Below, in pieces: positions 1 through 8,425 of a stretch of 64,000 nt of DNA; positions within the stretch are counted from its first letter, which is position 1; each line of letters starts with the position of its first letter. The notes beneath the pieces were generated by a model, which saw only the letters and a list, made by a program, of their open reading frames with translations, was not told where the DNA came from and searched no databases. Position numbers and translations under genes: made by a program. The stretch lies in the NCBI RefSeq assembly GCF_947495275.1, contig NZ_CANLYL010000008.1, positions 62,001 to 126,000 of the forward strand, given 5' to 3'. The stretch comes from an uncultured Roseobacter sp. GTDB taxonomy: Bacteria; Pseudomonadota; Alphaproteobacteria; Rhodobacterales; Rhodobacteraceae.

Positions 1-1
1 C

Positions 2-685
2 ATCGGTTATTCCATGGGCGGCTACGGGGCCTTGATCTACGGCGGTGCCGGGGTGACACAGGCCGCTACGGAATACAGTTGGGGCACGCCGAACGGCCTG
101 TTGGCCCGGCACCTTGCTGGATCGGAAAGCCATGAAGCGCAGATGGACCCCCGGGTTCGGGCGTTGATCACCATTGGCCCCTGGGGGCGAAACGCCGGAT
201 TCTGGGACACCAACGGCATGGCTGGATTACGGGTGCCAACGCTGTTCATGGCGGGCGGCTCCGATGACGTCGCTGTCTATGAGGCGATCCGCTCGCTCTT
301 CACCGATGCCATCAGCACGGACCGCCACCTGCTGACTTTTGAGTGGGCCAATCACAACGCCGCGGCACCGATACCGGCCCCGATAGAAGCCTGGAAACCC
401 GCAGAGGGGCTCGATTTCATCCCATTTGAGCATTACGCCGATCCGGTTTGGGACACCACGCGGATGAATAACATCGCGCAGCATTTTGCCACTGCTTTCA
501 TGGATCTCTATTTGAAAGGGGATGTCAGCAGGCGGCCCTATCTGGACCTGATCGAGAATGCGGATATGGGCATCCTGGCACTTGATGAAGAAGCCAATCC
601 AACCGATGACCACACTTACTGGACAGGTTTTCCGCCACGGACCGCCAAGGGTCTTCGATTTGAGACACTTCTGGCTGGCGAATAG
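2..685 (+). CDS. Alpha/beta hydrolase, dienelactone-hydrolase-like (5' end cut off)
   Basis: The window opens inside this gene; 227 C-terminal residues are visible and the start lies upstream. The visible part begins at a nucleophile elbow, GYSMGG (visible residues 2-7), whose serine would be the catalytic nucleophile. A strand with TLFMAGGSDD probably carries the acid residue and EWANHNA the histidine, in the order expected for an alpha/beta hydrolase. An ester- or lactone-cleaving role is inferred from the fold; the substrate cannot be told. The remaining family assignment is uncertain because the N-terminus, which would show any signal peptide, is missing. Confidence 0.75.
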   Translation: MGYSMGGYGALIYGGAGVTQAATEYSWGTPNGLLARHLAGSESHEAQMDPRVRALITIGPWGRNAGFWDTNGMAGLRVPTLFMAGGSDDVAVYEAIRSLFTDAISTDRHLLTFEWANHNAAAPIPAPIEAWKPAEGLDFIPFEHYADPVWDTTRMNNIAQHFATAFMDLYLKGDVSRRPYLDLIENADMGILALDEEANPTDDHTYWTGFPPRTAKGLRFETLLAGE

Positions 686-728
686 AACCTTCGCCGGCCA
701 AGCAACGATGTTCCTGGCACCCAACAAC

Positions 729-756
729 AAAAAAGGCCCGCCGCAATCGACGGGCC
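729..756 (-). terminator. Rho-independent terminator of the VPLPA-CTERM gene
   Basis: GGCCCG (735-740) pairs with CGGGCC (751-756). On the minus strand the hairpin is followed by six T (complement of 729-734) and a T-rich stretch. It lies about 30 bp past the stop of the gene at 789-1520, and could also slow transcription from the hydrolase side. Confidence 0.75.
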
Positions 757-788
757 GTTCTTAGATTTGGGCTGCGACTGGCGTCAGC

Positions 789-1520
789 TCAAGATTGTTT
801 CTTCTTGCGCGACCGCAGCGCACCCATGCCGCCAAGACCGGCAAGCAGCATCCAGCCAGCCGCTGGCAGTGGCACCGGCGTCAGGTTGATGTTGATATCG
901 CCATGACGCGCACGTGTCAGAGCTGAATCGATCGCTGTGGGTCCATCATAGTTGTTGCCAACTGTTGCCACCCAGGTGAACCAGCCCGCACCGCCAAGTC
1001 CGGCGTTCTTGTCATTTGCGCCGTCACCCAGCTGGAACGGAATATCTTCAACCAGCGGATCCGGGAAAGCCGTCAGCGTCAGCAGCAGACCTTCGAGATC
1101 ACCGACACCTGTCAGTGTCGCGGAGCTGATATCAAAGAACGACCAAGTCAGATCGTCATTATTCCCACCGCCGGTTTTGATCCGGTCGCCCTGCTCGTTT
1201 GGCGTACGCAAGCTGTAGGAGACATCGAGATCAAATTGGTAGTTCGATGTCACATTGTTCTGGATCGTTCCGGACAGATTGGCGGTCGCATTGTTCGCGC
1301 CAACCACAAACTCGCCGGGGCCGGGCACAAACTGCCAGTAGGCATTCACACCGCTGAACAGGCCGGGCAGCCAGACCGTGTGGTCATTGCCATTGGTCGT
1401 TACGCTGGTCGCCTCATAGGTGCCTTCGTACATGGTTGCCGCTTCGACATCGGCTGCAAACAATGTGGCTGCTGACACTGCCACCGCAACGGCACCACCT
1501 TTAAAAACATTAAAACTCAT
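789..1520 (-). CDS. Exported protein with VPLPA-CTERM sorting signal
   Basis: 243 residues. The N-terminus is a signal peptide, probably cleaved after VEA (near residue 27). The middle is Asn/Gly/Thr-rich with no enzyme motif I recognise. The C-terminus has VPLPAAGWMLLAGLGGMG followed by RSRKKK: the VPLPA box, transmembrane helix and basic tail of the VPLPA-CTERM subfamily of PEP-CTERM signals, which exosortase-type proteases process at the inner membrane. The function is therefore probably cell-surface or extracellular-matrix related, but this is inference. GGGAAG sits just upstream of the ATG. No exosortase gene is present in this window. Confidence 0.85.
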   Translation of the reverse strand: MSFNVFKGGAVAVAVSAATLFAADVEAATMYEGTYEATSVTTNGNDHTVWLPGLFSGVNAYWQFVPGPGEFVVGANNATANLSGTIQNNVTSNYQFDLDVSYSLRTPNEQGDRIKTGGGNNDDLTWSFFDISSATLTGVGDLEGLLLTLTAFPDPLVEDIPFQLGDGANDKNAGLGGAGWFTWVATVGNNYDGPTAIDSALTRARHGDININLTPVPLPAAGWMLLAGLGGMGALRSRKKKQS

Positions 1521-2004
1521 TCTTAACTTCCCTCATCCCTTTAAATGAATGGCGGGGCGCCTGATCTTTTCAGATCGCCACAGACCATCGGTTACTACGT
1601 TAACGGTTTCTCGCGCGCCCAATTTATTCACATTTGCGTCAAACACCATATAATTTCCGCAATAACCTTTAAAAATCAGCCTGTTCTCCCGCTATACGAG
1701 AACAATCGCCCTCTTCGTCCGAATTCTGCGATGCCTCTACCTGCTTCAACACCCGAACTCCCGGTGCGCGGGAATTCGCCGCAATCGAGAAACAGGCTTG
1801 ACGCGGGGTGATTCGCGCACGGTATGCCTGCGTGGCCGAGACTGACTGTACGGCTCCGCATGCCTTCGGAAAGACCCTGACCATCGGCCCAGCGGAGCAC
1901 GGGCGCTACCACATTTCGAGTGGGTCAGAACGTCCGCTGGCCCTTCCCCCGCCCCGACCCCTCTGCCATACTTGGTGCCAATCAATAATCAGAGGTTCGA
2001 GCCC
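1521..2004. other. 484-bp spacer between divergent VPLPA-CTERM gene and parE
   Basis: No convincing gene on either strand. The half near the VPLPA gene (about 1600-1690) is AT-richer and should hold its promoter. A weak candidate for parE is TTGACG (1798-1803), a 17-bp spacer and GGTATG (1821-1826), a poor -10. GTGCGCG (1764-1770) and CGCGCAC (1814-1820) form an inverted repeat around it. Confidence 0.4.
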
Positions 2005-3963
2005 ATGCCCAACGATCTGCTCAGCAAAACGGATACCCCCGACTATGACGCCTCCTCGATCGAGGTGCTTGAAGGGTTGGAGCCTGTACGCAAACGCCCC
2101 GGCATGTACATCGGCGGCACCGATGAACGCGCGCTGCACCATCTGGTGGCCGAAGTGCTCGACAACTCCATGGACGAGGCCGTCGCCGGGCACGCCACGC
2201 GCATCGAGGTCGAATTACACGACGACTACGCCGTCACCATCCGCGACAACGGGCGCGGCATCCCCATCGACCCGCACCCCAAATTCCCCGACAAATCCGC
2301 GCTGGAAGTGATCCTCTGCACCCTGCACGCAGGCGGCAAATTCTCCGGCAAGGCGTACGAGACCTCCGGCGGTCTGCACGGTGTTGGGGCCTCAGTGGTC
2401 AACGCGCTGTCGGACAGCATGGTCGTGCAAGTGGCCCGCAACCGCGAACTTTATGAACAGCGCTTTTCACGCGGCCTGCCCCTCGGCCCGGTCGAAAAGG
2501 TGGGCCAGGCCCCCAACCGCCGCGGCACCACCGTCACTTTCCACGCCGACGCGGACATCTTCGGGCACCACCGCTTCAAACCCGCGCGGCTTTTCAAATC
2601 CATCCGCTCCAAGGCCTACCTCTTCTCCGGCGTCGAAATTCGCTGGAAATCCGCCATCGACGACGGTGAAACGCCGACCGAGGCCACATTCCACTTCCCC
2701 GGCGGCCTTTCCGATTACCTTGGCGAAACGCTGGGTGCCTCCACCACCTATGCCGACAAACCCTTCGCCGGCACCGTCGATTTCAAGGAAAAATTCGGCC
2801 AGGCGGGCAAGGTCGAATGGGCCATCAATTGGACCCCCTCGCGCGATGGCTTCATCCAGTCCTACTGCAATACCGTCCCCACCCCGGAAGGCGGCACCCA
2901 TGTGGCGGGCTTCTGGGCCGCCATCCTCAAGGGCATCAAGGCCTATGGCGAGCTGGCGGGCAACCGCAAAGCCGCCCAGATCACCCGCGAGGACCTGCTC
3001 TCGGGGGGCTGCGCGCTGGTCTCCTGCTTCATTGCCGAACCCGCTTTTGTCGGCCAGACCAAGGACCGCCTCTCCACCGAAGCCGCCCAGAAAATGACCG
3101 AAGGGGCCGTGCGTGATCATTTCGACAACTGGCTGGCCGCCGACACCAAATCTGCAGGCGCCATCCTCGATTTCCTCGTTCTGCGCGCCGAAGAACGCCT
3201 GCGCCGCCGTCAGGAAAAGGAAACCGCCCGCAAATCGGCCACCAAGAAACTGCGCCTGCCCGGCAAACTGACCGATTGCACCTCCAAGGACCGCAGCGGC
3301 ACGGAATTGTTCATCGTCGAGGGCGATTCCGCCGGCGGCTCCGGCAAGGGCGCGCGCAACCGCGAAACCCAGGCCCTGCTGCCGCTCAAGGGCAAGATCC
3401 TCAACGTGCTGGGCGCGGCCTCGTCGAAACTGGGCAGCAACGCTGAAATCAACGATCTCTGCGAGGCGCTTGGCTGTGGCATGGGCACGCGGTTCAACCT
3501 CGACGATTTGCGCTATGACAAGATCATCATCATGACCGACGCCGATGTGGACGGCGCGCATATCGCGGCCCTGCTGATGACGTTTTTCTTCACCCAGATG
3601 CGCCCGCTAATTGACGCAGGCCACCTCTATCTCGCCTGCCCACCCCTCTTCCGCCTGACGCAAGGGCCGCGCCGTGTCTACTGTCTGGACGAGGCCGAAA
3701 AGGACCTCTGGCTGGAAAAAGGTCTGGGCGGCAAAGGCAAAATCGACGTCTCCCGCTTCAAGGGCCTGGGCGAGATGGACGCCAAGGATCTGAAAGAAAC
3801 CACCATGGACCCCAAGACCCGCAAACTGATCCGCGTGTCAATTGACGAGGACATGCCGGGAGAGACGGGCGATCTGGTGGAACGTCTGATGGGGAAAAAG
3901 CCGGAACTGCGCTATCAGTACATTCAGGAGAACGCGAAATTCGTGGAGGAGTTGGATGTTTGA
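2005..3963 (+). CDS. parE: DNA topoisomerase IV subunit B (ParE)
   Basis: 652 residues, normal for alphaproteobacterial ParE. It supplies the ATPase and TOPRIM half of topoisomerase IV, which decatenates sister chromosomes together with ParC (not in the window). The GHKL ATPase signatures are all present: EVLDNSMDEAVAG, DNGRGIPID and GGLHGVGASVVNALS. The TOPRIM motif EGDSAGGSGK starts near residue 439 and DADVDGAHI follows. The ATG at 2005 is preferred over the in-frame TTG at 1972 because AGAGG precedes it and the protein then begins like relatives. GyrB is the alternative, but the length and the lack of the GyrB-type insertion favour ParE. Confidence 0.93.
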   Translation: MPNDLLSKTDTPDYDASSIEVLEGLEPVRKRPGMYIGGTDERALHHLVAEVLDNSMDEAVAGHATRIEVELHDDYAVTIRDNGRGIPIDPHPKFPDKSALEVILCTLHAGGKFSGKAYETSGGLHGVGASVVNALSDSMVVQVARNRELYEQRFSRGLPLGPVEKVGQAPNRRGTTVTFHADADIFGHHRFKPARLFKSIRSKAYLFSGVEIRWKSAIDDGETPTEATFHFPGGLSDYLGETLGASTTYADKPFAGTVDFKEKFGQAGKVEWAINWTPSRDGFIQSYCNTVPTPEGGTHVAGFWAAILKGIKAYGELAGNRKAAQITREDLLSGGCALVSCFIAEPAFVGQTKDRLSTEAAQKMTEGAVRDHFDNWLAADTKSAGAILDFLVLRAEERLRRRQEKETARKSATKKLRLPGKLTDCTSKDRSGTELFIVEGDSAGGSGKGARNRETQALLPLKGKILNVLGAASSKLGSNAEINDLCEALGCGMGTRFNLDDLRYDKIIIMTDADVDGAHIAALLMTFFFTQMRPLIDAGHLYLACPPLFRLTQGPRRVYCLDEAEKDLWLEKGLGGKGKIDVSRFKGLGEMDAKDLKETTMDPKTRKLIRVSIDEDMPGETGDLVERLMGKKPELRYQYIQENAKFVEELDV

Positions 3964-4472
3964 GTGAACCAATTAGTGCAGCTCAAAACTTAGCCGAATT
4001 CTTCAGCATGCAATGGGTCGACGTTCTTTCTGCGCTTCTCACGCCATTTATTGCCATATTGGGTTCCCTGATTGCATATCGACAATGGCGGCTTGCAAAA
4101 CTCAACCTCAAAGAAAAGTTGTTTGAGCGCCGGTACCGCATAGTCGATGCAGCTAAAGAATATACGATTCAGTCGCGCTTCGGCCCTGAAGAAGACGCGC
4201 GTATCGCCCACGACGGGCTAATCCGTGTGATGGGTGAAGCTAAGTATCTTTTCTCGGAAGAAGTCCATATCACGCTGCTGGAGTTGCAGGATGCCATCAG
4301 GAAGAAGCGCCTAAACGAGATTGTCATGAACGCTCGCGGAGCAAGAATGACCGAAGAGGATTGGAATAAAGTAATTGATCAAACCAGCATTTTGGGTGGT
4401 TCCATTCAAAAGACCTTTGAGAGAATTGAGACCATAACCGCGCCTTTCATGACACTTTCCGATGACAAGTGA
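3960..4472 (+). CDS. Membrane-anchored protein of unknown function
   Basis: 170 residues, not recognised. One hydrophobic segment (about residues 20-42, VDVLSALLTPFIAILGSLIA) is followed by a soluble, charged, largely helical region, so a single-pass inner-membrane protein with a cytoplasmic C-terminal domain is likely. The TTG start overlaps the parE stop by 4 nt and has GGAGGA about 9 nt upstream; the ATG at 4008 is the alternative but would cut into the hydrophobic segment. The gene is clearly AT-richer than parE, with more A/T third positions, which suggests acquisition by transfer. Confidence 0.65.
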   Translation: MSEPISAAQNLAEFFSMQWVDVLSALLTPFIAILGSLIAYRQWRLAKLNLKEKLFERRYRIVDAAKEYTIQSRFGPEEDARIAHDGLIRVMGEAKYLFSEEVHITLLELQDAIRKKRLNEIVMNARGARMTEEDWNKVIDQTSILGGSIQKTFERIETITAPFMTLSDDK

Positions 4473-4931
4473 CTGAGTTCTTGATAACTGCCCGAGGCCC
4501 CGCCTCGGGCCGCGCCCGACCTCCCCCCAGGGAGGGCGCATTTCATGCTCTCTCGATGCCATCGCATCCCTACGGGCTGAAAAGGTCCACTGGACCTTTT
4601 ACAAGACGCCCTCCGGCCCGAGGTCGGACGCGGCCCTTTCCATCTGCTGCGCATAATCCCGCTTCGTCCGGTGCTCCGCCCGCTCCCGGCTGAAACGCTC
4701 CCCCGGGGGCGTTTCCGAGACGCCGCTCACCCCACACACAAAGTTCACAAAACGGTGCACAGCCTGTGCACGCATGTCATACACATATCATACCCGCATA
4801 TTACCAACCCAAGGCACCTTCAGCACAGTGCTGACCCGGGGCCCCGGCGCGCTTGCCGCAACAGATCACAATTCGACCATCGGGTGAAAAAACCGGTTGA
4901 TCCCGGCAGTGCTTTCGGGCCCACTCACCCC
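4473..4931. repeat. Spacer with nested inverted repeats (possible REP/MITE-like element)
   Basis: A 9-bp hairpin lies at 4490-4510 (GCCCGAGGC, loop CCC). Imperfect arms at 4508-4538 and 4607-4635 match over most of their length in inverted orientation (GGCCGCG, CCGACCTC and GGAGGGCG shared). Between them is a near-perfect palindrome at 4580-4600, AAAAGGTCCA and its complement around one C. A minus-strand reading frame of 61 codons (4599-4784) ends right at the palindrome, but I do not recognise it. GTGCACAG-like symmetry near 4755-4772 adds a further small hairpin. No gene is called here. Confidence 0.55.
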
Positions 4932-5621
4932 ATGCGTTGCGTGGTCATTGGTCTTGTCGTTTCTCTGGGGTTTCTCGCGTCCTGCGGGCGTCCCTTGACG
5001 GAAGGTGAAGTGGCTTTTGCCCGCACAATCCATGGCGACACCCTTGATGTCGAGCGGGTCCGCATCGTGAATGGCGCGCCCACCCGCGCCGTCACCTTCC
5101 GGCGCAAACCGCGCCCGCGCACCACCTGTCGGGAACGTATTCTGCCGCCGATCACGGATGAATTTGTCACCTCCAAACCCGCCGCCGTTGCCGTCTACAA
5201 CCATATCCTGTTTGACCGTGACTGGTATCTTGACGACTACCTTCCCGACTACCCCGATCAGATTAATCTTGTTGCAGCAATGCTTTACGCCCATGAAATT
5301 CTGCACGCATGGCAATGGCAAAACCGCAAAAAGACAGGCTACACGCCGCTGCGCGCGGCCTTTGAGCACGACGGGGCCAGCGATCCTTATCTTTTCGATC
5401 TGAAGGCCGAGCCGAAATTTGATGACTTCGGATATGAGCAACAAGGCGCCATCGTCGAAGAGTTCGTGTGTTGCCGCGCCCTCGATCCGGCGGCCCCGCG
5501 CACCCACCGGTTGCATGCGCTGATTTCGCAGGCCATGCCCGTGGCCCCGCTGCCGCAATCGCGCGCCTATGACGTCGCCGTGCCCTGGGACGGGGTGGAG
5601 ATCGACGGGATTTGCAGCTGA
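4932..5621 (+). CDS. Lipoprotein with HExxH (zincin-like) motif
   Basis: 229 residues. The start MRCVVIGLVVSLGFLASCGR is a lipoprotein signal with lipobox LASC, so the mature protein begins at Cys19 and is membrane-anchored on the periplasmic side. HEILHAWQW, near residues 121-129, contains HEILH, the HExxH zinc-binding pattern of metalloproteases; EEFVCC near residue 178 could provide a third ligand. Whether it is an active protease is unknown. The upstream in-frame extension to 4671 runs through the repeat region and has no signal peptide, so the ATG at 4932 is chosen. No strong ribosome-binding site is seen. Confidence 0.7.
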   Translation: MRCVVIGLVVSLGFLASCGRPLTEGEVAFARTIHGDTLDVERVRIVNGAPTRAVTFRRKPRPRTTCRERILPPITDEFVTSKPAAVAVYNHILFDRDWYLDDYLPDYPDQINLVAAMLYAHEILHAWQWQNRKKTGYTPLRAAFEHDGASDPYLFDLKAEPKFDDFGYEQQGAIVEEFVCCRALDPAAPRTHRLHALISQAMPVAPLPQSRAYDVAVPWDGVEIDGICS

Positions 5622-5663
5622 TCTATTGCGTTTTCGAAATAGCTTGAAACACACCTTATCACC

Positions 5664-5697
5664 CAACGCGTTGAAATCTGTGATTTCAGGCAGCGTT
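5664..5697. terminator. Hairpin between convergent genes
   Basis: TGAAATC (5672-5678) and GATTTCA (5682-5688), flanked by AACGC (5665-5669) and GCGTT (5693-5697), form an interrupted stem between the ends of the HExxH lipoprotein gene and the cytochrome gene. There is no long T tract, so termination is only plausible. Confidence 0.35.
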
Positions 5698-5725
5698 AGA
5701 TGATTCAGGTTTTCCGAAAACGGCT

Positions 5726-6136
5726 TTAAGGCGTTTGAATCGCTTCCAGATATTTCAGGAGGTCACCTACGGGCCGCGCGGTTCGGACCCTTCCCGAAGC
5801 CAGCCGCACCCGCTTTCTGCGATCGCTTTGCAACGCGTCAAACGGGGTCATCTGACGCCCCCTCAAGCCACCTGCCGCGTAGCCTTCCAAGGCCTCAAGA
5901 ACGTCATCGACAGGAAACTCTCCGCCGTTGCGGGCTGTCAGCGAGGTCAAATCTGGCGGCGTCTTACTCAACCCGGCAACACCTGCGCCCCCACCGCCAC
6001 GGGCGTCCAGACCATGACAAATGGCGCAGTTGCTCAAATACAGATCGGCGCCGTCCAAATCGCGGTTCTTTGATGGAGACCCGCAGGCGGCAACGCTGCC
6101 CAGCACAAGGCAAGCGAATAATGAAATACGGATCAC
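5726..6136 (-). CDS. Class I cytochrome c lipoprotein
   Basis: 136 residues. MIRISLFACLVLGSVAACGS is a lipoprotein signal with lipobox VAAC. CAICH is the CxxCH haem-c attachment site at about residues 37-41. RGRQMTPF supplies a likely axial methionine, and the C-terminal LLKYLEAI helix is typical of small monohaem cytochromes c. It should be a periplasmic, membrane-tethered electron carrier; its partners are unknown. It stands alone, convergent with the upstream lipoprotein gene. Confidence 0.85.
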   Translation of the reverse strand: MIRISLFACLVLGSVAACGSPSKNRDLDGADLYLSNCAICHGLDARGGGGAGVAGLSKTPPDLTSLTARNGGEFPVDDVLEALEGYAAGGLRGRQMTPFDALQSDRRKRVRLASGRVRTARPVGDLLKYLEAIQTP

Positions 6137-6256
6137 GCGACCTATCCCTCACGATTACTGGACCGTGTCGTGATGGATGCACGATCCGCCTTGCTCAATC
6201 AGGCCAGCGACGCCATGGTCACCATACCTTCTCGACAGCATACAGGAGACTTATGA

Positions 6257-6691
6257 ATGGCCCATTACGCAGTGATCATGTTGCTTGCGGGAATAGGAAT
6301 TCCGGTGCTTGCGGCGCTGAATGCAGCCCTTGGGGTAAAGATCGGATCTCCAGCGGTTGCCGCTACGGTTTTGTTTTCCATTGCGTTTTTCAGCTGTGTG
6401 ATCGTGATGATCGTCACCGGCCCTCAAGCCCTTGCAAAAGTCACCGATGCCCCGCGTCACCTGTTTTTGGCCGGTGTGCTGATTGCATTCTACGTTTTGA
6501 CAGTCACTTACATCGCGCCTCACTTCGGTGTCGGCAACGCAGTCTTCTTTGTGCTCATGGGCCAGCTGATCAGTACGGCGTTGATTGATCACTTTGGGCT
6601 TTTTGGCGCGCGCATCACGCCGATGGGAGGCACACGCGCGCTGGGGATCGCCCTGATGGCGCTAGGCGTTTTTGTCACTCAGAAGACCTAG
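6257..6691 (+). CDS. DMT-superfamily membrane protein (DUF606/YdcZ-like)
   Basis: 144 residues, almost entirely hydrophobic, with four to five transmembrane helices and no soluble domain. Length and pattern fit the DUF606 half-transporters of the drug/metabolite transporter superfamily, which probably work as dimers. The substrate is unknown. AGGAG lies upstream of the ATG. The 3' end overlaps the convergent Ldh-family gene by 17 bp, so the two transcripts are antisense at their ends. Confidence 0.75.
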   Translation: MAHYAVIMLLAGIGIPVLAALNAALGVKIGSPAVAATVLFSIAFFSCVIVMIVTGPQALAKVTDAPRHLFLAGVLIAFYVLTVTYIAPHFGVGNAVFFVLMGQLISTALIDHFGLFGARITPMGGTRALGIALMALGVFVTQKT

Positions 6692-7670
6692 GTCCTTCGG
6701 CCAGTTCATGCAGCCGCCTCCAAACGGATTCAACGACCTCCACTGATTCCATGGTTTGTCGATTTTGGCCCGGCATACGCGCCCCGTCATCCATGCTCGC
6801 GGTCTGCGCCAGAGCGGCAACCCGGGCCTCAAACTCTGGCGACGTGTCCGGGTCAATCACAATATAATACTGACCTAAATCATGCGGTGGGCCGTCCCGG
6901 GCTTTGAGCGGTTTCACATTGCGTGACAGAACCGACCCGGTCATCCCTGCGGCCAGAATCTCGGCCATCAGGCCAAACCCCCATCCCTTGTACCCGCCCA
7001 TGGACACCAGTGACCCTTGCAAGGCAACCTCGGGATCAGTCGTGGGGTCACCGTGTTCGTCCAACGCCCAACCCAGAGGAATATCCTGCCCCATGGCTTT
7101 GGCCATGGTGATCTTGCCCAAAGCCACCGCAGTTGTCGATTGATCGAACTGCATGGCAATCCCGCCCGCGCCATCGGGCACCGAAAACGCGATCGGATTG
7201 GTGCCAATCACACGTGTCTTGCCACCCGGTGCGGCAACGATAGGCGACGCGTTGGTAAATCCAATGCCGATACATCCGGCAGACGCAATCTGTTCGGTGA
7301 AATAGCCCAAGGACGTACAGGTGTGCGCATGACCGATTGCCAGGGTCGCAGTGCCATACTGCCGCGCCGCATCCAAAGCTGGCGCGAGACCATGCGCAAA
7401 AGCCGGTTGAGCAAAGCCAAAACCGGCGTCGACATGGACAGCAGCAGGGCGCGGAGTGCTCACAACGGGCGTGACATCGCCACGGACCCGTCCTGATTCC
7501 AGCTGCAGACAATAGCTCTCAACGTAGTAGAGCCCGCAAATCTTGTTACCCAGGCTTTCTGCCACACGCACGGCCCGCGCGACTTCCGACGCGGGAAACG
7601 GAGACGCGCCATAAGCAAGGAGCGCTTTTTTGGTCAACAATTCAATTTCGTCCAGCGAACGATGGGCCAT
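6675..7670 (-). CDS. Ldh-family NAD(P)-dependent oxidoreductase
   Basis: 331 residues of the malate/L-lactate dehydrogenase type 2 family (not Rossmann-like). Family-typical stretches are visible: AHRSLDEIE at the start, ALAIGHAHTCTSLGYF-like text in the middle (catalytic His region), GTNPIAFSVP and GGYKGWGFGLM. Members reduce 2-oxo acids or cyclic imines, for example sulfolactate, ureidoglycolate or piperideine-2-carboxylate; the substrate here is undetermined. The ATG at 7670 is chosen over 7730 because AGGAAAGG is just upstream and the N-terminus then matches the family. It is the last gene of the proS-lolCD run. Confidence 0.82.
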   Translation of the reverse strand: MAHRSLDEIELLTKKALLAYGASPFPASEVARAVRVAESLGNKICGLYYVESYCLQLESGRVRGDVTPVVSTPRPAAVHVDAGFGFAQPAFAHGLAPALDAARQYGTATLAIGHAHTCTSLGYFTEQIASAGCIGIGFTNASPIVAAPGGKTRVIGTNPIAFSVPDGAGGIAMQFDQSTTAVALGKITMAKAMGQDIPLGWALDEHGDPTTDPEVALQGSLVSMGGYKGWGFGLMAEILAAGMTGSVLSRNVKPLKARDGPPHDLGQYYIVIDPDTSPEFEARVAALAQTASMDDGARMPGQNRQTMESVEVVESVWRRLHELAEGPRSSE

Positions 7671-7741
7671 AAGACGCCTTTCCTGAGCCAAGTTTCGCCA
7701 ACGTTGCTCAAAAGAAAGCGGTAGCGTCAAGCGCGGTCGTA

Positions 7742-8425
7742 TCAGATTGATGCCAGCTGACCCGCATCAAGACGGATTTGACGGTCCATACGCGCAGCAA
7801 GATCCAGATTGTGCGTCGCGATGAGCGCGGAGAGCCCGGTAGCCCGTACCAGGGTTATAAGAGTGGCAAAGACCTGATCCGAGGTGGCCGGATCAAGATT
7901 GCCTGTCGGCTCATCAGCAAGCAGCAGTTTCGGTTCATTTGCCAGGGCCCGACAAAATGCGACGCGTTGCTGTTCGCCGCCCGACAGGGCCGCAGGCCGA
8001 TGAGCGGCACGCTCAGCGACCCCGACACTGGCCAGCAGTTCCTGCGCACGGCGCTGTGCGACAGATTGTGAGGCACCATTGGCAAGCTGCGGCAGCACAA
8101 TGTTTTCCTGAGCTGAAAACTCGGGCAGCAAATGATGGAACTGGTAGATAAAACCAACATCCGTGCGCCGCGCTGCGGTGCGTCTGTTGTCGGACAAAAC
8201 GGTCATGTCGGCACCGGCAATTTCCACGCGGCCCTTGTCCGCGGTGTCCAATAACCCGGCGATGTGCAGCAACGTGGATTTCCCCGCACCTGAAGGGGCG
8301 ACAAGGGCCACGACTTCCCCTCGCTCCACGGTCAGGTCAATCCCGCGCAAGACACGGACCTCATTTGGCAAACCAAGATTGTAGGACTTCTCAATCCCAC
8401 TAAGCGTCAGCACGGGGTCACTCAT
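7742..8425 (-). CDS. lolD: Lipoprotein-releasing ABC transporter ATPase LolD
   Basis: 227 residues, a complete ABC ATPase: P-loop APSGAGKST (about residues 43-51), Q-loop region, signature [14 protein letters not shown] and Walker [13 protein letters not shown]. With LolC/E it extracts outer-membrane lipoproteins from the inner membrane and hands them to LolA. It overlaps the lolC end by 8 nt, so the two are co-translated. MacB-type ATPases are close relatives, but the adjacent LolC-like permease decides the call. The first P-loop position is Ala rather than Gly. Confidence 0.9.
   Translation of the reverse strand: MSDPVLTLSGIEKSYNLGLPNEVRVLRGIDLTVERGEVVALVAPSGAGKSTLLHIAGLLDTADKGRVEIAGADMTVLSDNRRTAARRTDVGFIYQFHHLLPEFSAQENIVLPQLANGASQSVAQRRAQELLASVGVAERAAHRPAALSGGEQQRVAFCRALANEPKLLLADEPTGNLDPATSDQVFATLITLVRATGLSALIATHNLDLAARMDRQIRLDAGQLASI

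Noticed and set aside
1798-1826. Promoter TTGACG - 17 bp - GGTATG as the parE promoter
   Set aside because: The -10 is poor and it sits about 180 bp from the start. Mentioned only as a weak candidate in the spacer entry.
2467-3561. Long open frame on the minus strand opposite parE (364 codons)
   Set aside because: A shadow of the GC-rich parE coding strand. It has no start context or recognisable protein, and parE is certain.
4599-4784. Minus-strand 61-codon frame ending at the GGTCCA palindrome
   Set aside because: Plausible composition but no recognisable protein, no clear ribosome-binding site, and it lies in the inverted-repeat spacer. Kept as part of the repeat finding only.
8283-8309. 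Ala at the first P-loop position of LolD (APSGAGKS)
   Set aside because: This substitution appears in other alphaproteobacterial LolD proteins as I recall, and the rest of the motif is intact, so it is not evidence of loss of function.
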